Assembly (NCBI RefSeq): GCF_003933245.1
Contig: NZ_QUSX01000001.1
Coordinates: forward strand, 1,240,001-1,304,000
Source: Maribacter algicola
GTDB taxonomy: Bacteria > Bacteroidota > Bacteroidia > Flavobacteriales > Flavobacteriaceae
Direction of reading: 5' to 3'
Length of the DNA stretch: 64,000 bases
Each line of letters opens with the position of its first letter. Positions within the stretch are counted from its first letter, which is position 1. Of this stretch, positions 25,899 through 36,719 are shown piece after piece. The position numbers and the translations under genes are program-made. Under the pieces are notes generated by a model. The model searched no databases and was not told where the DNA came from. It worked only from the letters and a program-made list of their open reading frames with translations.

Positions 25899-26984
25899 TT
25901 AATGTACCAGTGTATTTACGATAATTTTTCCCGTATTCCCTGAACCATATAAATTAACCTCAAAATCAATGTTCTTTTCGCCTAATTGGTCAAATAATTG
26001 TACTATTCGTTTTTGGTCAGAACCCGCAATAAAATTAACGCCGTGTTCCACCAACTCTATCCATTCTGTTTCCTCCCGTACCGTAATACAGGGTTTTTTA
26101 AAGAAAAAAGCCTCTTTTTGAAGTCCGCCACTATCCGTAATGACACAAACGCAATTGGACAACAACCATATCATTTCAAAATAGCCGACCGGTTCCAAAA
26201 TCTTGATGTTGTTATTGACCATAATTCCGAAACCATCTAATTTTTTAATGGTTCTAGGGTGCAGCGGCAGAATCACCTTTTGATTTTGAGATATTTCCTT
26301 CAATGCCTCGAAAATAGATGTTAGTTTTCCCTTATCGTCCGTGTTTTCCTGACGATGAATGGTAGCCAGTACAAAAGGCACTGTATTACTATCCACACCC
26401 ACTGGCCGTGTACTTTGTTCTGTATAATATAATGCCGCATCATACATTACGTCACCACATTGTACTCGTTTTATGCCCATGGCCTCGTAGCCTTCCTTGC
26501 TCAGATTGTCCATGGCGGTTTGGGTTGGACAAAAAAGAACATCGCTTATCCTGTCTGTTAAAATACGGTTGATTTCCTCAGGCATTCTCATATTGAATGA
26601 ACGCAATCCGGCCTCTACATGCGCAACTTTTATATGAAGTTTTTTTGCGGCCAAAGCCCCAGCAATGGTTGAGTTCGTATCCCCATAGACCAACACCCAT
26701 TCTGGTTCTTCATGAAGTAACACCTTCTCTATTTCCTCCAGCATCTTGCCTGTCATTGCCCCATGGGATAGGCTGTTGATGTCCAAATTGTAGTGCGGCA
26801 GTGGAATGTTCATTTGTTCAAAGAACACATCACTCATTTTTGTATCAAAATGTTGCCCTGTATGCACTATAATCTCTTGTATTATTTGTGTAGGTTGATA
26901 TGAATTATACTCTGCAATTGCCCTGCTGACGACCGCAGCCTTTACGAATTGAGGTCTGGCTCCTACTATTGTGATTATCTTCAT
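25899..26984 (-). CDS. wbpI: non-hydrolysing UDP-N-acetylglucosamine-type 2-epimerase, WbpI-like
   Basis: 361 residues of the UDP-GlcNAc 2-epimerase fold. The opening VGARPQFVKAAVVSRAI, VHTGQHFDTKMSDVFFEQ and VEAGLRSFNMRMPEEINR match the WbpI/WlbD subgroup (UDP-2,3-diacetamido-glucuronate 2-epimerase) better than the classic WecB opening FGTRPEAIK. Because WbpB, WbpE and WbpD homologues are encoded in the same locus, the likely reaction is UDP-GlcNAc(3NAc)A to UDP-ManNAc(3NAc)A. Plain UDP-GlcNAc to UDP-ManNAc is the alternative. Cytoplasmic. Confidence 0.88.
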   Translation of the reverse strand: MKIITIVGARPQFVKAAVVSRAIAEYNSYQPTQIIQEIIVHTGQHFDTKMSDVFFEQMNIPLPHYNLDINSLSHGAMTGKMLEEIEKVLLHEEPEWVLVYGDTNSTIAGALAAKKLHIKVAHVEAGLRSFNMRMPEEINRILTDRISDVLFCPTQTAMDNLSKEGYEAMGIKRVQCGDVMYDAALYYTEQSTRPVGVDSNTVPFVLATIHRQENTDDKGKLTSIFEALKEISQNQKVILPLHPRTIKKLDGFGIMVNNNIKILEPVGYFEMIWLLSNCVCVITDSGGLQKEAFFFKKPCITVREETEWIELVEHGVNFIAGSDQKRIVQLFDQLGEKNIDFEVNLYGSGNTGKIIVNTLVH

Positions 26985-27076
26985 TTCTAAATACTTAAAT
27001 TAATAAATCAAATTGCCGCTATTCCATTTTTTAAAAAAAACTAAACATCTCTTATTACGCAAAACTATAGGTTTAT

Positions 27077-28183
27077 TTATGTTTCCAATTTGGCATAAAT
27101 GCCCAGTAATTTCTTTTCCTCGGGCTTCCAATTATATGTATTGAGAACCGCATTTCTCCCATTTTCTCCCATACGCTGGGCACTCGCTTTATCATCAAGG
27201 AATACTTTAATGGCCTTTGAAATTTCTACGGGATCTTTGGGGTCAATACAAATGCCACAATCTACCTTTTCTATAATGTCCTTCCATAAATCAAAATTTG
27301 AGGCCACCAAAGGTATGCCTTGGGCCATATATTCGAACAACTTGTTGGGTTGGGAATGGGTATGGTTGCCAGCAGGCAAAAAGGTAACAATCCCAACTTG
27401 TGAGTCACGAAGTACTCTTTTTACCTCACTACGATCAATTTGTCCAAGAAAATTGGTTTTCTCCCATCCTTTTCTTCTCTCCAAGTTCTCCTTAAACGTG
27501 TTAGGCGCAAAACTGCCGGCTAGATTCAGGCGAATGCCCTTTAAAAGTTCCATGGCGTCAATGACTTGTTCTAACCCCCTAATCTGGGTAATATTACCAA
27601 CATAGCAAACTTCGTTCTTCTTGTTGGCCCAATCCGTGGTTTCGGTGTTCAATTCACTCAATAAAGGATAATTGTTGACATCCATGGTAGCTTTGTTCAA
27701 TTTGGCGAATCTTTTTCGTATGTGGGGGGTGGCCGTTATTACAAAGTCAAATTTCTTTACTGCTAAGTCCTCGTATAACTCCACAAGTACAGATACAGGC
27801 TTGCGAAGAAAGCCTGGAATATACTCTTTGCTCATGATTTCCCTTGGCAAGTCTTCATGGGAATCATAGATCACCTTCTTTCCCTTTTTCACCAACCTCA
27901 GTCCAACAGGGATCAGTTCTGTGTCGTGAAAATGATAAATGTTCGCATCAAGTGCAAACCCTTTATGATATACCGCCTTAGTGGTTTTAGTAAACCTGTT
28001 CAACATGCTTTTTGGCTTGCCTACATCATGAATATGAACCCCGTCAAAAATTTCATCCCCTTTACCGTCGGCTACAACTAAATGAACTTCGTAACCATTT
28101 TTACGAAGTGAAATACACTCCTTTAGTAAAATACGGGTATCATATCTAAAATGTACTGAACTTAAGTGACAAACTTTCATCAT
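27077..28183 (-). CDS. glycosyltransferase family 4
   Basis: 368 residues with a GT-B fold: N-terminal VCHLSSVHFRYDTRILLKE, and C-terminal GT4 features (QPNKLFEYMAQGIPLVASN, containing the conserved EYMA nucleotide-sugar-binding glutamate). It begins MMK, so either Met may start translation. It is expected to add a sugar to the lipid-linked repeat unit at the cytoplasmic face. It lies between the polymerase candidate and wbpI. The donor sugar is unknown; UDP-ManNAc(3NAc)A is a plausible candidate because of the neighbouring pathway. Confidence 0.9.
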   Translation of the reverse strand: MMKVCHLSSVHFRYDTRILLKECISLRKNGYEVHLVVADGKGDEIFDGVHIHDVGKPKSMLNRFTKTTKAVYHKGFALDANIYHFHDTELIPVGLRLVKKGKKVIYDSHEDLPREIMSKEYIPGFLRKPVSVLVELYEDLAVKKFDFVITATPHIRKRFAKLNKATMDVNNYPLLSELNTETTDWANKKNEVCYVGNITQIRGLEQVIDAMELLKGIRLNLAGSFAPNTFKENLERRKGWEKTNFLGQIDRSEVKRVLRDSQVGIVTFLPAGNHTHSQPNKLFEYMAQGIPLVASNFDLWKDIIEKVDCGICIDPKDPVEISKAIKVFLDDKASAQRMGENGRNAVLNTYNWKPEEKKLLGIYAKLET

Positions 28184-28203
28184 GGTTTTAAAGTTATAAG
28201 GGA

Positions 28204-29472
28204 CTACCGGGTAACTTGGGCTGTGGGCCTTTTGTTCAACAAAAAAATCGAGGCCAACAACAATGCTAAACCGCCATGGGTCAGAAATACCGTGCTTACC
28301 GGAGAACTTAAAAATGAGAACATGGTGACTAAATATAGGCCAAAATACTTTGAAGGTATATGAAGACTATTCAATATCGAAAAATAAACGCTGACAATTA
28401 TGATATTTATGAATACGCCGGTACTTCCAAAATTCATATAACCATCTGAGATAAATCCATTGTTGGCAGACATATTGGGCCGTTTAAAATATAGGTCGCC
28501 AATAAGATGGGTAGCCTGAACATCATAAGGATATTCTATCAAGCCCTTGAAAATTGATTCTGACCAGTATAAATAGTTGTTCTTAAAAAAATCGAGATAA
28601 CAAATATCCAGTAGGGCAGACGAAAAATGCACCCTCCTAAAAGATAATATCCAAGGATAGTCCCACCCAAAATAGGCCAAGACCGCAAATAGTACGATCA
28701 GGACACAAGAGTACTTAAGAATGAAATGGATTGATTTTGCATAACTGAATTTATAGAATATGAACACTACAAAAAGGCCCACATAGACAGATTTATGTGC
28801 GCCAAACAAATAAAACAAAATCAAGTATAGCGCCCCTACAAAAACCCAGACCTTTTTTTTGAGTTCTAGGCCAAAAACAATTATTAGTGGAATTACAATC
28901 TTCGTGAACACTGAATAGGAATATCCAAAATAGGGGTTTGATAGGGGCCTCATTTTGAACCTAGTCTCATACACGTCCATTAATAATAGGTTTTTCAAAT
29001 TGATATAGGGACCATAGACAACAATATAGGGAATAATGCCAATGGTAGCTGTTAGCAAAAGCAGGTAGAGGGACTGACTCTTGTTAATTGTAGGAACTTT
29101 GGCAAAATTGACATTAATCCTTGAGAACCCAAAAAGGACGAAAAAAAAGGATTGATGATATATCAACAAATTGCCCGGATAATTGCTGCCGGTAGTAAAA
29201 GCAATTAATGATGGAATGGTAATCAATGCAAAGAAAATGGACAAAACGATAAATGACATCTTGGTCTTCCTTAAAGTGCTGAGTAAAGCCAAGTTTATTG
29301 AGAAAAGAAGCAGTGATAGAAAAAAGCGCGATGGAATAAAACCAAAACTTTGGCTTTTCAAGAACCCCACATATTCCCAATATGGGTAACCCTTAATCTT
29401 ATAATGGAACAGGCCCATCAAAAGAAAAAAATACAGAACAAAGTAATTTGAGATATTCAACTTAAGCTTCAT
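28204..29472 (-). CDS. putative Wzy-type oligosaccharide repeat polymerase
   Basis: About 422 residues, 10-12 hydrophobic spans, with one longer loop near 285-350, a typical layout for an O-antigen/capsule polymerase of low sequence identity. No catalytic motif is recognisable. The start chosen is the ATG at 29472, preceded by AAGGGAGG eight bases upstream; a GTG at 29481 is also possible. It overlaps the end of the O-antigen ligase-like gene by 11 bases. The assignment as polymerase rests on topology and on its place among Wzx, Wzz and glycosyltransferase genes. Confidence 0.65.
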   Translation of the reverse strand: MKLKLNISNYFVLYFFLLMGLFHYKIKGYPYWEYVGFLKSQSFGFIPSRFFLSLLLFSINLALLSTLRKTKMSFIVLSIFFALITIPSLIAFTTGSNYPGNLLIYHQSFFFVLFGFSRINVNFAKVPTINKSQSLYLLLLTATIGIIPYIVVYGPYINLKNLLLMDVYETRFKMRPLSNPYFGYSYSVFTKIVIPLIIVFGLELKKKVWVFVGALYLILFYLFGAHKSVYVGLFVVFIFYKFSYAKSIHFILKYSCVLIVLFAVLAYFGWDYPWILSFRRVHFSSALLDICYLDFFKNNYLYWSESIFKGLIEYPYDVQATHLIGDLYFKRPNMSANNGFISDGYMNFGSTGVFINIIIVSVYFSILNSLHIPSKYFGLYLVTMFSFLSSPVSTVFLTHGGLALLLASIFLLNKRPTAQVTR

Positions 29473-30715
29473 CGACCACACCTCCCTTCTTTGGGTTTGT
29501 CATTATATAACAGCATATAAATGAGACAAACGAAATACCGGAAAAACGATTGAACATTCCCTCAAATATTGAATTAACAAGCAATATCAGCACAAAAGAC
29601 AAAAATAAGGGGGAACCCACGCTTTTAGAGAAAAGCACTGAGAAAACACACAAAAGAAGGAGTACGGCGACAATTCCGTTCTCGAGCCAGGATTGCAACC
29701 ATAGATTATGGGCGTTATAACTTTCCTTTAATGCGAATGTATAATTGTTTTTCAGATAATACGTGTTTAACTGTTTTTGGGTGTTTTCATGACCATATCC
29801 CAAAATTGGTTTTTGTTGTATTAAATTAAAGGCCGCATCCCAACTTAAAAGGCGTGTTCCAAATCCGTAGCGCTCGTTTTTATTTATGGTTATCCCATCA
29901 ACAACAACCTTACGTATCGCCTCCCGCGCTCTGGGATTTCCAAACACAAAAAGTAAAGTTACCGCTATACTTATGGCTAAGCCCCTAACCTTTTGTCTAA
30001 CACTATATGTTGAAAAAAACAAGAGCATCTGTAAAACCATGACAAGAGCGATGAATGAAGCTTTGTTGGAAATGAGAAAGAGCAACGCCAAAAAAAACAT
30101 TATTAAAACAATGCGCAATAGCGGTTTAAACTCATTAGGTCGAAACATTAGTACAGCAATACCTATACATAGATAAAGCGCAAAATACACGGTTTGGTGA
30201 AAGATTGAGAAGTGCCGGCCAAAGAAATAGTTGCCCCCATACATTATGGATTCTACAAACCCTTTTCCGCTCAATACATTGGCTTGAAAGACAAAGATGC
30301 CGTTTTCGATTGACGTTGACCTATAGGTGGCTACTAAAAGACATACAAAACCTGCCAATGTTAGTCCGGCAACCAAGGCCCGCAGCATATCCATGCGTTG
30401 TTGAAGAGAATAATCGTGAATAAAGAAAAGTACTGGAAAGGCCAGCAGAGATAGTTTGCTCTCTATAAATCCATAATCTGAAATTCCAGAATTTAAAAAA
30501 CCAACGGCGTAGGAGACGTAAAACAAGGGCAATAGCCAGAGAAACTTATTCTTGACCACATTTCCACTTTTGTAGCTTATCATTGATAAAAAAAGCCAAA
30601 TAATTATGGCTAGAGTTGCCATTTTTGGATGAAGCGGAATGAAAAAAGCATATAACAAGGCTCCCTTATAATGAAGATTGTTCCGTATGCTTCCAAATTT
30701 AAACGTCATCATCAT
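29462..30715 (-). CDS. O-antigen ligase/polymerase family (Wzy_C) protein
   Basis: 417 residues with about 10-12 membrane spans and the Wzy_C periplasmic loop, including GFGTRLLSWDAAF, PILGYGHENTQ and the family-typical YNAHNLWLQSWLENG. WaaL-type ligases and some polymerases or protein O-oligosaccharyltransferases share this domain, so either role is possible; with a second polymerase candidate directly downstream, one could polymerise and the other ligate. It follows the flippase gene with no gap. Inner membrane. Confidence 0.85.
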   Translation of the reverse strand: MMMTFKFGSIRNNLHYKGALLYAFFIPLHPKMATLAIIIWLFLSMISYKSGNVVKNKFLWLLPLFYVSYAVGFLNSGISDYGFIESKLSLLAFPVLFFIHDYSLQQRMDMLRALVAGLTLAGFVCLLVATYRSTSIENGIFVFQANVLSGKGFVESIMYGGNYFFGRHFSIFHQTVYFALYLCIGIAVLMFRPNEFKPLLRIVLIMFFLALLFLISNKASFIALVMVLQMLLFFSTYSVRQKVRGLAISIAVTLLFVFGNPRAREAIRKVVVDGITINKNERYGFGTRLLSWDAAFNLIQQKPILGYGHENTQKQLNTYYLKNNYTFALKESYNAHNLWLQSWLENGIVAVLLLLCVFSVLFSKSVGSPLFLSFVLILLVNSIFEGMFNRFSGISFVSFICCYIMTNPKKGGVVDEA

Positions 30716-32005
30716 TCAGCAATTTTGGTTGTTGTGGTCAGGGTCTTGACCATAACCATAGAGGGTTTTTATCTGAAGGGCCAAATACAAGCCATATAGT
30801 ATGATTTCATGAACAACATATACCCACATAAGTTTTATTAGCCCCAATTTAAGGTGAATGGCACAAAACCCTAAAGACACAAAGGTGCTTACAAAATACA
30901 AAACCTGCCATTTAGATGCGATTCGCAGGGTATTGGTGGCATTGAATAGAGATGAAAGCGGACTTATAACTAACCTCACCACAAAGCTAATGGCAAGAAT
31001 TGATGCAAAATGACCGGATCTATTCCATTTTGTGCCAAAAACAAAACCAAAAAGCGATTCTCCGAAGAAGAATAGTACGATTCCTATTGGCAGTCCCATT
31101 AAAAACAAGGCCATTGCAGCCTTTTTATGGAAGTTTTGTGCTTCCCGATATCGTCGGGCATTCATCAAAAATGCAATTTTTTGATAAAAGACATCTTTGA
31201 AAGAAGCTCCTATAAGTGTTAATGGAGCGCTCAAAACCATAAATGTGAGGCCAAAATAGCCCAAATCTTCGGTCGTATAGAATTTTGTCAACACCAATAC
31301 CATGGCCTGAAGCGATATGGTATTCAAAAATGCGGGCCAAATGCCGTATTTAGGATAATCTATATAGGTAATGGCCATATCCCTTAATGATATGAAAGGC
31401 AGTATGGCAAACCTTATCCGTGATTTACGGAAAAGAAACATCCAAGAAATAATAGTGCCGACAATTTTGGCAGTTACCAGCCCAAATGCCAAAAGCTTAC
31501 TGAATCCCAAACCAACAGCGATGATGATGTAACCAAGAGCTTGCACTACCTTTGCCAAGGCGTTGTTAGTAAAGGTCTTATGTCTAATGGAAACATTAAT
31601 GTATGCCGTCCAAATACCAAAGAACAAAACATAGAGAGGTACGTAAAAAAGGGCATTTTTTAAGGTGTCAGGAAAAAGACGGTGGAAAAAAGGCAAAATC
31701 AACGCAATCGCCACCGAATAGGCAATGGTCAAATATATACTTAGGGTAAATAACTTAATGGCCTCAACTTCAGCCTTAGGCAAAACGATTGCTAGATGAT
31801 AATTGCCTCCAACAGCTACGGCAAAAATACTGGCCACAGCGAAAAATGACGTATACGTGGCAAAATCCTCTTCTGTGTATAAACGGGTCAAAAGAGGGGT
31901 GGCCAAAAAGGGCAATGCTTGTGCCATGCCCGTACCCAAGATTTGAGTGGAAACATTTCTTGAAAACTCAGATTCTGAAAATTTCGACCAAATTTTTGAG
32001 AACAA
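30716..32005 (-). CDS. Wzx-like polysaccharide flippase
   Basis: 429 residues, about 12 hydrophobic spans, opening NVSTQILGTGMAQALPFLATPLLTRLYTEEDF. This N-terminal pattern is characteristic of the polysaccharide biosynthesis protein/MOP superfamily (Wzx). It would flip the undecaprenyl-linked repeat unit across the inner membrane. Its stop abuts the start of the O-antigen ligase-like gene at 30715, and it lies 33 bases after wbpB, so it is part of the operon. Confidence 0.9.
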   Translation of the reverse strand: MFSKIWSKFSESEFSRNVSTQILGTGMAQALPFLATPLLTRLYTEEDFATYTSFFAVASIFAVAVGGNYHLAIVLPKAEVEAIKLFTLSIYLTIAYSVAIALILPFFHRLFPDTLKNALFYVPLYVLFFGIWTAYINVSIRHKTFTNNALAKVVQALGYIIIAVGLGFSKLLAFGLVTAKIVGTIISWMFLFRKSRIRFAILPFISLRDMAITYIDYPKYGIWPAFLNTISLQAMVLVLTKFYTTEDLGYFGLTFMVLSAPLTLIGASFKDVFYQKIAFLMNARRYREAQNFHKKAAMALFLMGLPIGIVLFFFGESLFGFVFGTKWNRSGHFASILAISFVVRLVISPLSSLFNATNTLRIASKWQVLYFVSTFVSLGFCAIHLKLGLIKLMWVYVVHEIILYGLYLALQIKTLYGYGQDPDHNNQNC

Positions 32006-32038
32006 TTTGCTTTTATATTTCTTAGATGGTATCTGTTG

Positions 32039-32989
<951 letters not shown>

Positions 32990-34084
32990 TTAAAGTAATT
33001 TAATCAGATTGTTTGTGATATAGTCTAGTTCATTCTCTGATAGGTATGGGTTCATGGGCAAACTCATTACCTCGTCAGCGCACATTTCGCTTACGGGAAA
33101 ATCTCCAAATTTGTAACCTAAATAACCAAAACATTCTTGTAGATGCATAGGTATGGGATAGTGCACGGCAGTAGGTACACCTACTTTGGCCAAATTCTCC
33201 TGAACCCATCCACGATTCTGTACCCTTATCGTAAACTGGGCCCAAACGGATGTTCTGTCTTCTTTGACCACCGGTGTTGGGATAATGCCTTTTAGCCTAG
33301 TTTTATAATTGTCGGCAACTTTCTGTCTCCTCTTGATGTCCTCTTCATAATAATTCATCTTTACGCTCAAGATGGCCGCCTGCAAATTGTCCAGCCTTCC
33401 ACCCATGCCAATATATTTATGGACGTACCTTTTGACCTGCCCATGTACTCTCATGGCCTTCATCATCTCATATAATTTTTCATCTTTTGTAAAAACGGCA
33501 CCCCCGTCTCCAAAACAACCTAAGGGCTTTGCTGGGAAAAAACTGGCACATCCAATAGTAGAGGTATTACAGCTCCTTTTGCCCTTATAAAGCGCACCAA
33601 AACTTTGCGCACCATCCTCTATAACGGCCAATCCATATTTTTCCGCAATACGATTGATCTCATCCATATCCGCCATTTGACCATAGAGCGATACTGGCAT
33701 AATGGCCTTCGTGTTTTCGGATATGGCGGCTTCAATTAATGAGGCATCGATGTTAAAAGTTTCCTCATCTATATCTACAAAAACAGGTCTTGCACCCAAG
33801 CAAGCAATTGTTTCGGCTGTGGCGATAAATGTAAACGGCGTAGTGATTATTTCGTCTCTTGAACGTATTCCTAGGGCCATTAAAGCCAATAAAAGTGCAT
33901 CTGTACCGGAAGAACATCCAAGCGCATGTTGCGAGCCGGTAAATTGCCTCAGTTTTTCCTCAAATTCATCAGTTTCCTTGCCCAAAATATATCGTGCTGA
34001 AGACATTACTTCGAGGGCTGCTGTCAAAAATTCATCCTCGTGCTCCTTAAATGCCTTATCCAAGTTGGCAAAATCTATATTCAT
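32990..34084 (-). CDS. wbpE: DegT/DnrJ/EryC1 aminotransferase, WbpE/WlbC-like
   Basis: 364 residues of the sugar aminotransferase family. SSGTDALLLALMA is the PLP phosphate-binding region, and SFFPAKPLGCFGDGGA contains the PLP-binding lysine. The opening and its position between WbpB and WbpD homologues identify it as the UDP-2-acetamido-3-oxo-glucuronate transaminase, using glutamate to give the 3-amino sugar. It starts one base after the acetyltransferase stop and ends where wbpB begins, so the three genes are tightly coupled. Cytoplasmic. Confidence 0.93.
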   Translation of the reverse strand: MNIDFANLDKAFKEHEDEFLTAALEVMSSARYILGKETDEFEEKLRQFTGSQHALGCSSGTDALLLALMALGIRSRDEIITTPFTFIATAETIACLGARPVFVDIDEETFNIDASLIEAAISENTKAIMPVSLYGQMADMDEINRIAEKYGLAVIEDGAQSFGALYKGKRSCNTSTIGCASFFPAKPLGCFGDGGAVFTKDEKLYEMMKAMRVHGQVKRYVHKYIGMGGRLDNLQAAILSVKMNYYEEDIKRRQKVADNYKTRLKGIIPTPVVKEDRTSVWAQFTIRVQNRGWVQENLAKVGVPTAVHYPIPMHLQECFGYLGYKFGDFPVSEMCADEVMSLPMNPYLSENELDYITNNLIKLL

Positions 34085-34085
34085 A

Positions 34086-34667
34086 TTATGCTATTCTTGT
34101 TACTTTACCGTCCTCGATTTTATATTTTTGCTCACTTTCAGGACAAATGGCCTCATTTTGCGAATTAAATTGCAACCGATGTCCATATTCCCCAACCCAA
34201 CCAATTTGTTTGGCAGGATTACCGACCAGTAACGCATAGGCGGGCACGTCTTTAGTCACTACCGCTCCTGCCCCGATAAAGGCATATTCGCCAATGTCGT
34301 TGCCGCAAACTATGGTGGCATTAGCCCCAATGGAGGCGCCCTTTTTTACTACCGTTTTTGCGTATTTATCTCTTCTATTTATAGCACTTCGCGGATTTAT
34401 TACGTTGGTAAAAACCACTGATGGACCTAAAAAAACATCATCTTCACAAATTACACCGGTATAGATAGACACATTGTTTTGAACTTTTACGTTGTTTCCC
34501 AATATGACCTTAGGTGAAACAACTACGTTTTGTCCAATATTACAGTTCTCGCCAATAATACAGTCTGTCATTATATGAGAAAAATGCCAGATTTTAGAGC
34601 CTTTTCCTATGTTAGAATCTTTGTCTATAATTGCACTCTCATGAGCAAAATAATCAATATATATCAT
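34086..34667 (-). CDS. wbpD: left-handed beta-helix N-acetyltransferase, WbpD/WlbB-like
   Basis: 193 residues made of hexapeptide repeats ([32 protein letters not shown]) that form a left-handed beta helix trimer. The segment [18 protein letters not shown] is diagnostic for WbpD/WlbB, which acetylates the 3-amino group of UDP-GlcNAc(3NH2)A with acetyl-CoA. It is the first gene of the wbpD-wbpE-wbpB run, and about 150 bases separate it from rfbA upstream; that gap holds a tiny reading frame. Confidence 0.93.
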   Translation of the reverse strand: MIYIDYFAHESAIIDKDSNIGKGSKIWHFSHIMTDCIIGENCNIGQNVVVSPKVILGNNVKVQNNVSIYTGVICEDDVFLGPSVVFTNVINPRSAINRRDKYAKTVVKKGASIGANATIVCGNDIGEYAFIGAGAVVTKDVPAYALLVGNPAKQIGWVGEYGHRLQFNSQNEAICPESEQKYKIEDGKVTRIA

Positions 34668-34707
34668 TTAGAAATTTAATTTTCACTAAATCTAAGGAGT
34701 CACTAAA

Positions 34708-34821
34708 TCATTTTTTCAAAAGTACAGTTTTTCTTCCTACTTCATTTTTGTCACCAGTATTGTTCACTAAAAATGCCAAATAATCGACAGGAGATTCATT
34801 CTTGCCCAATTTAATCTTCAT
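34708..34821 (-). CDS. 37-codon reading frame coupled to rfbA, unrecognised
   Basis: A 37-codon frame whose ATG (34821) follows the rfbA stop codon with no gap (TGA then ATG). The predicted peptide is charged, opens MKIKLGKNESPVDYLAFLV and has no membrane span. I do not recognise it. Possibilities are a real small protein, or the remnant of a longer nucleotide-sugar gene such as the missing partner of rfbA/rfbB. The exact abutment suggests re-initiation by the same ribosome. Too short for a firm call. Confidence 0.35.
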   Translation of the reverse strand: MKIKLGKNESPVDYLAFLVNNTGDKNEVGRKTVLLKK

Positions 34822-35679
34822 TCAAGGCAAATTAATTAAATACTCCCCATACCCGCTATTCATTAAAGGTTTTGCCAGTTGAAATAATTGTTCCTTGTCA
34901 ATATATTCCATGGTATAGGCCATCTCCTCAATACAACCAATTTTAAGTCCTTGTCTCTGCTGAATTACCTCCACTAAATGGCTGGCTTGCATCAATGAGC
35001 CAAATGTTCCCGTGTCCAACCATGCCGTGCCACGGTCTAAGATGCTTACCTGCAACTTCCCCTTTCCCAGATAAGCCTTGTTTACATCCGTTATTTCCAA
35101 TTCTCCCCTTTTACTGGGTCGGATACTTTTTGCAATTTCAATTACTTCGTTATCGTAAAAATAAATACCAGGCACGGCATAATTTGATTTTGGTTTTTTC
35201 GGTTTTTCCTCAATGGAAATCACCTTTCCAGAATTATCAAACTCAACTACTCCATACCGTTGCGGATCATTTACGTGATACCCATAAATAATGCCTCCTT
35301 CCGGATTATTATTCAGTTGCAAAAGCTTTGCCAGCCCAGAGCCGTAAAAAATATTATCTCCCAAAATTAGCGCAACCTTATCATCTCCAATAAATTGCTC
35401 TCCAATGATGAATGCTTCTGCCAAGCCATTAGGGTGTTCCTGAACAGCATATTGAAACTCACACCCAAGTTGCGAGCCATCTCCTAATAATTTTTCAAAA
35501 ATAGGCGCATCCTGCAGTGTGGTAATAATCAATATCTCTCTTATTCCGGCTGACATTAAAGTGGCCAAGGGATAATAAATCATAGGTTTGTCATAAATGG
35601 GCATTAATTGCTTGCTCACCGCCAAAGTAATAGGGTGTAAGCGTGAACCCGTACCGCCCGCCAATATTATTCCCTTCAT
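34822..35679 (-). CDS. rfbA: glucose-1-phosphate thymidylyltransferase
   Basis: 285 residues, standard length for RfbA/RmlA. The nucleotidyltransferase signature [16 protein letters not shown] is at the N-terminus, with [16 protein letters not shown] and the metal-site LGDNIFYG following. It makes dTDP-glucose from dTTP and glucose-1-phosphate. It overlaps rfbB by four bases. rfbC and rfbD, which would complete dTDP-rhamnose, are not in the window, so the route may lead to another dTDP-6-deoxysugar or depend on genes elsewhere. Confidence 0.96.
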   Translation of the reverse strand: MKGIILAGGTGSRLHPITLAVSKQLMPIYDKPMIYYPLATLMSAGIREILIITTLQDAPIFEKLLGDGSQLGCEFQYAVQEHPNGLAEAFIIGEQFIGDDKVALILGDNIFYGSGLAKLLQLNNNPEGGIIYGYHVNDPQRYGVVEFDNSGKVISIEEKPKKPKSNYAVPGIYFYDNEVIEIAKSIRPSKRGELEITDVNKAYLGKGKLQVSILDRGTAWLDTGTFGSLMQASHLVEVIQQRQGLKIGCIEEMAYTMEYIDKEQLFQLAKPLMNSGYGEYLINLP

Positions 35680-36719
35680 TTTCTTCCTTTTCTATATTTA
35701 TCAACATACCAAGAAACGGTCCTTTCTAAACCGGAATCCAAACTTTCCTTTGGGAACCATCCTAACTCGTTCTTTATTTTAGATGAGTCAATCGCATATC
35801 TGAAATCATGTCCTGGCCTATCCGACACAAACGTAATCTGTTCCAAATAACTTCCTTTGGATTTGGGAACATGGTTGTCCAAAATAACGCAAACTTCTTT
35901 TGAAATTTTTAAACTACTCAATTCGTTGTTTCCCCCTAAAACATAGGTTTCTCCGGACCTGCCTTTTTGAAAAACCTTGGATATACCTTTACAATGGTCC
36001 ATAACATAGAGCCAATCCCTTATGTTACTGCCATTGCCATAAATGGGGATTTCCTCCTCATTTAAAGCTTTTCTGATAATAGTGGGAATCAACTTTTCAT
36101 CATGTTGTTTAAGACCGTAATTGTTGGAGCAATTACTGGTTACCACATTTAAACCGTAGGTATGGAAATAACTACGAACTAAGAAATCTGAAGACGCTTT
36201 TGAGGCGCTATAAGGGCTATTTGGTGCATAGGAGGAGTCTTCCGTGAAATATCCTGTTGCTCCCAAACTACCAAATACCTCATCCGTGGAAATGTGATGA
36301 AAACGTGCATGTTCCATACCTTTTCTAACTTGAAAGGGTGAATTCATCCAATACTTTCTTGCAGCTTCAAGCAGTACAAAGGTTCCCTCTATGTTGGTCT
36401 TAATAAAATTTTGCGGATCTTCTATTGAATTATCCACATGGGATTCGGCTGCAAAATGCACAATACCATCTATATTATACTCCTCGAATATTTTGTTGAC
36501 CAATTCTTTATTGCATATATCCCCCTGCACGAACAAATGCCGACTATCATTTGCTACCTCTTTCAAGTTATCAAGATTCCCAGCATAGGTGAGTTTATCC
36601 AAGTTAATTATCCTTACATTAGAGTTGTTTTTTAAATAAAACGGAATAAAATTACTGCCAATAAAGCCCGCTCCCCCGGTGACCAAAATAGTGCGGTATT
36701 CATTGAATCGATTTTTCAT
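35676..36719 (-). CDS. rfbB: dTDP-glucose 4,6-dehydratase
   Basis: 347 residues, extended SDR: NAD-binding [10 protein letters not shown], the HFAAESHVD active-site strand, HISTDEVFG with the catalytic DE pair, and YSASKASSD with Tyr/Lys. It converts dTDP-glucose to dTDP-4-keto-6-deoxyglucose in the cytoplasm. It overlaps wzz upstream (four bases) and rfbA downstream (four bases), so the three are translationally coupled. Length and motifs are normal. Confidence 0.96.
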   Translation of the reverse strand: MKNRFNEYRTILVTGGAGFIGSNFIPFYLKNNSNVRIINLDKLTYAGNLDNLKEVANDSRHLFVQGDICNKELVNKIFEEYNIDGIVHFAAESHVDNSIEDPQNFIKTNIEGTFVLLEAARKYWMNSPFQVRKGMEHARFHHISTDEVFGSLGATGYFTEDSSYAPNSPYSASKASSDFLVRSYFHTYGLNVVTSNCSNNYGLKQHDEKLIPTIIRKALNEEEIPIYGNGSNIRDWLYVMDHCKGISKVFQKGRSGETYVLGGNNELSSLKISKEVCVILDNHVPKSKGSYLEQITFVSDRPGHDFRYAIDSSKIKNELGWFPKESLDSGLERTVSWYVDKYRKGRK

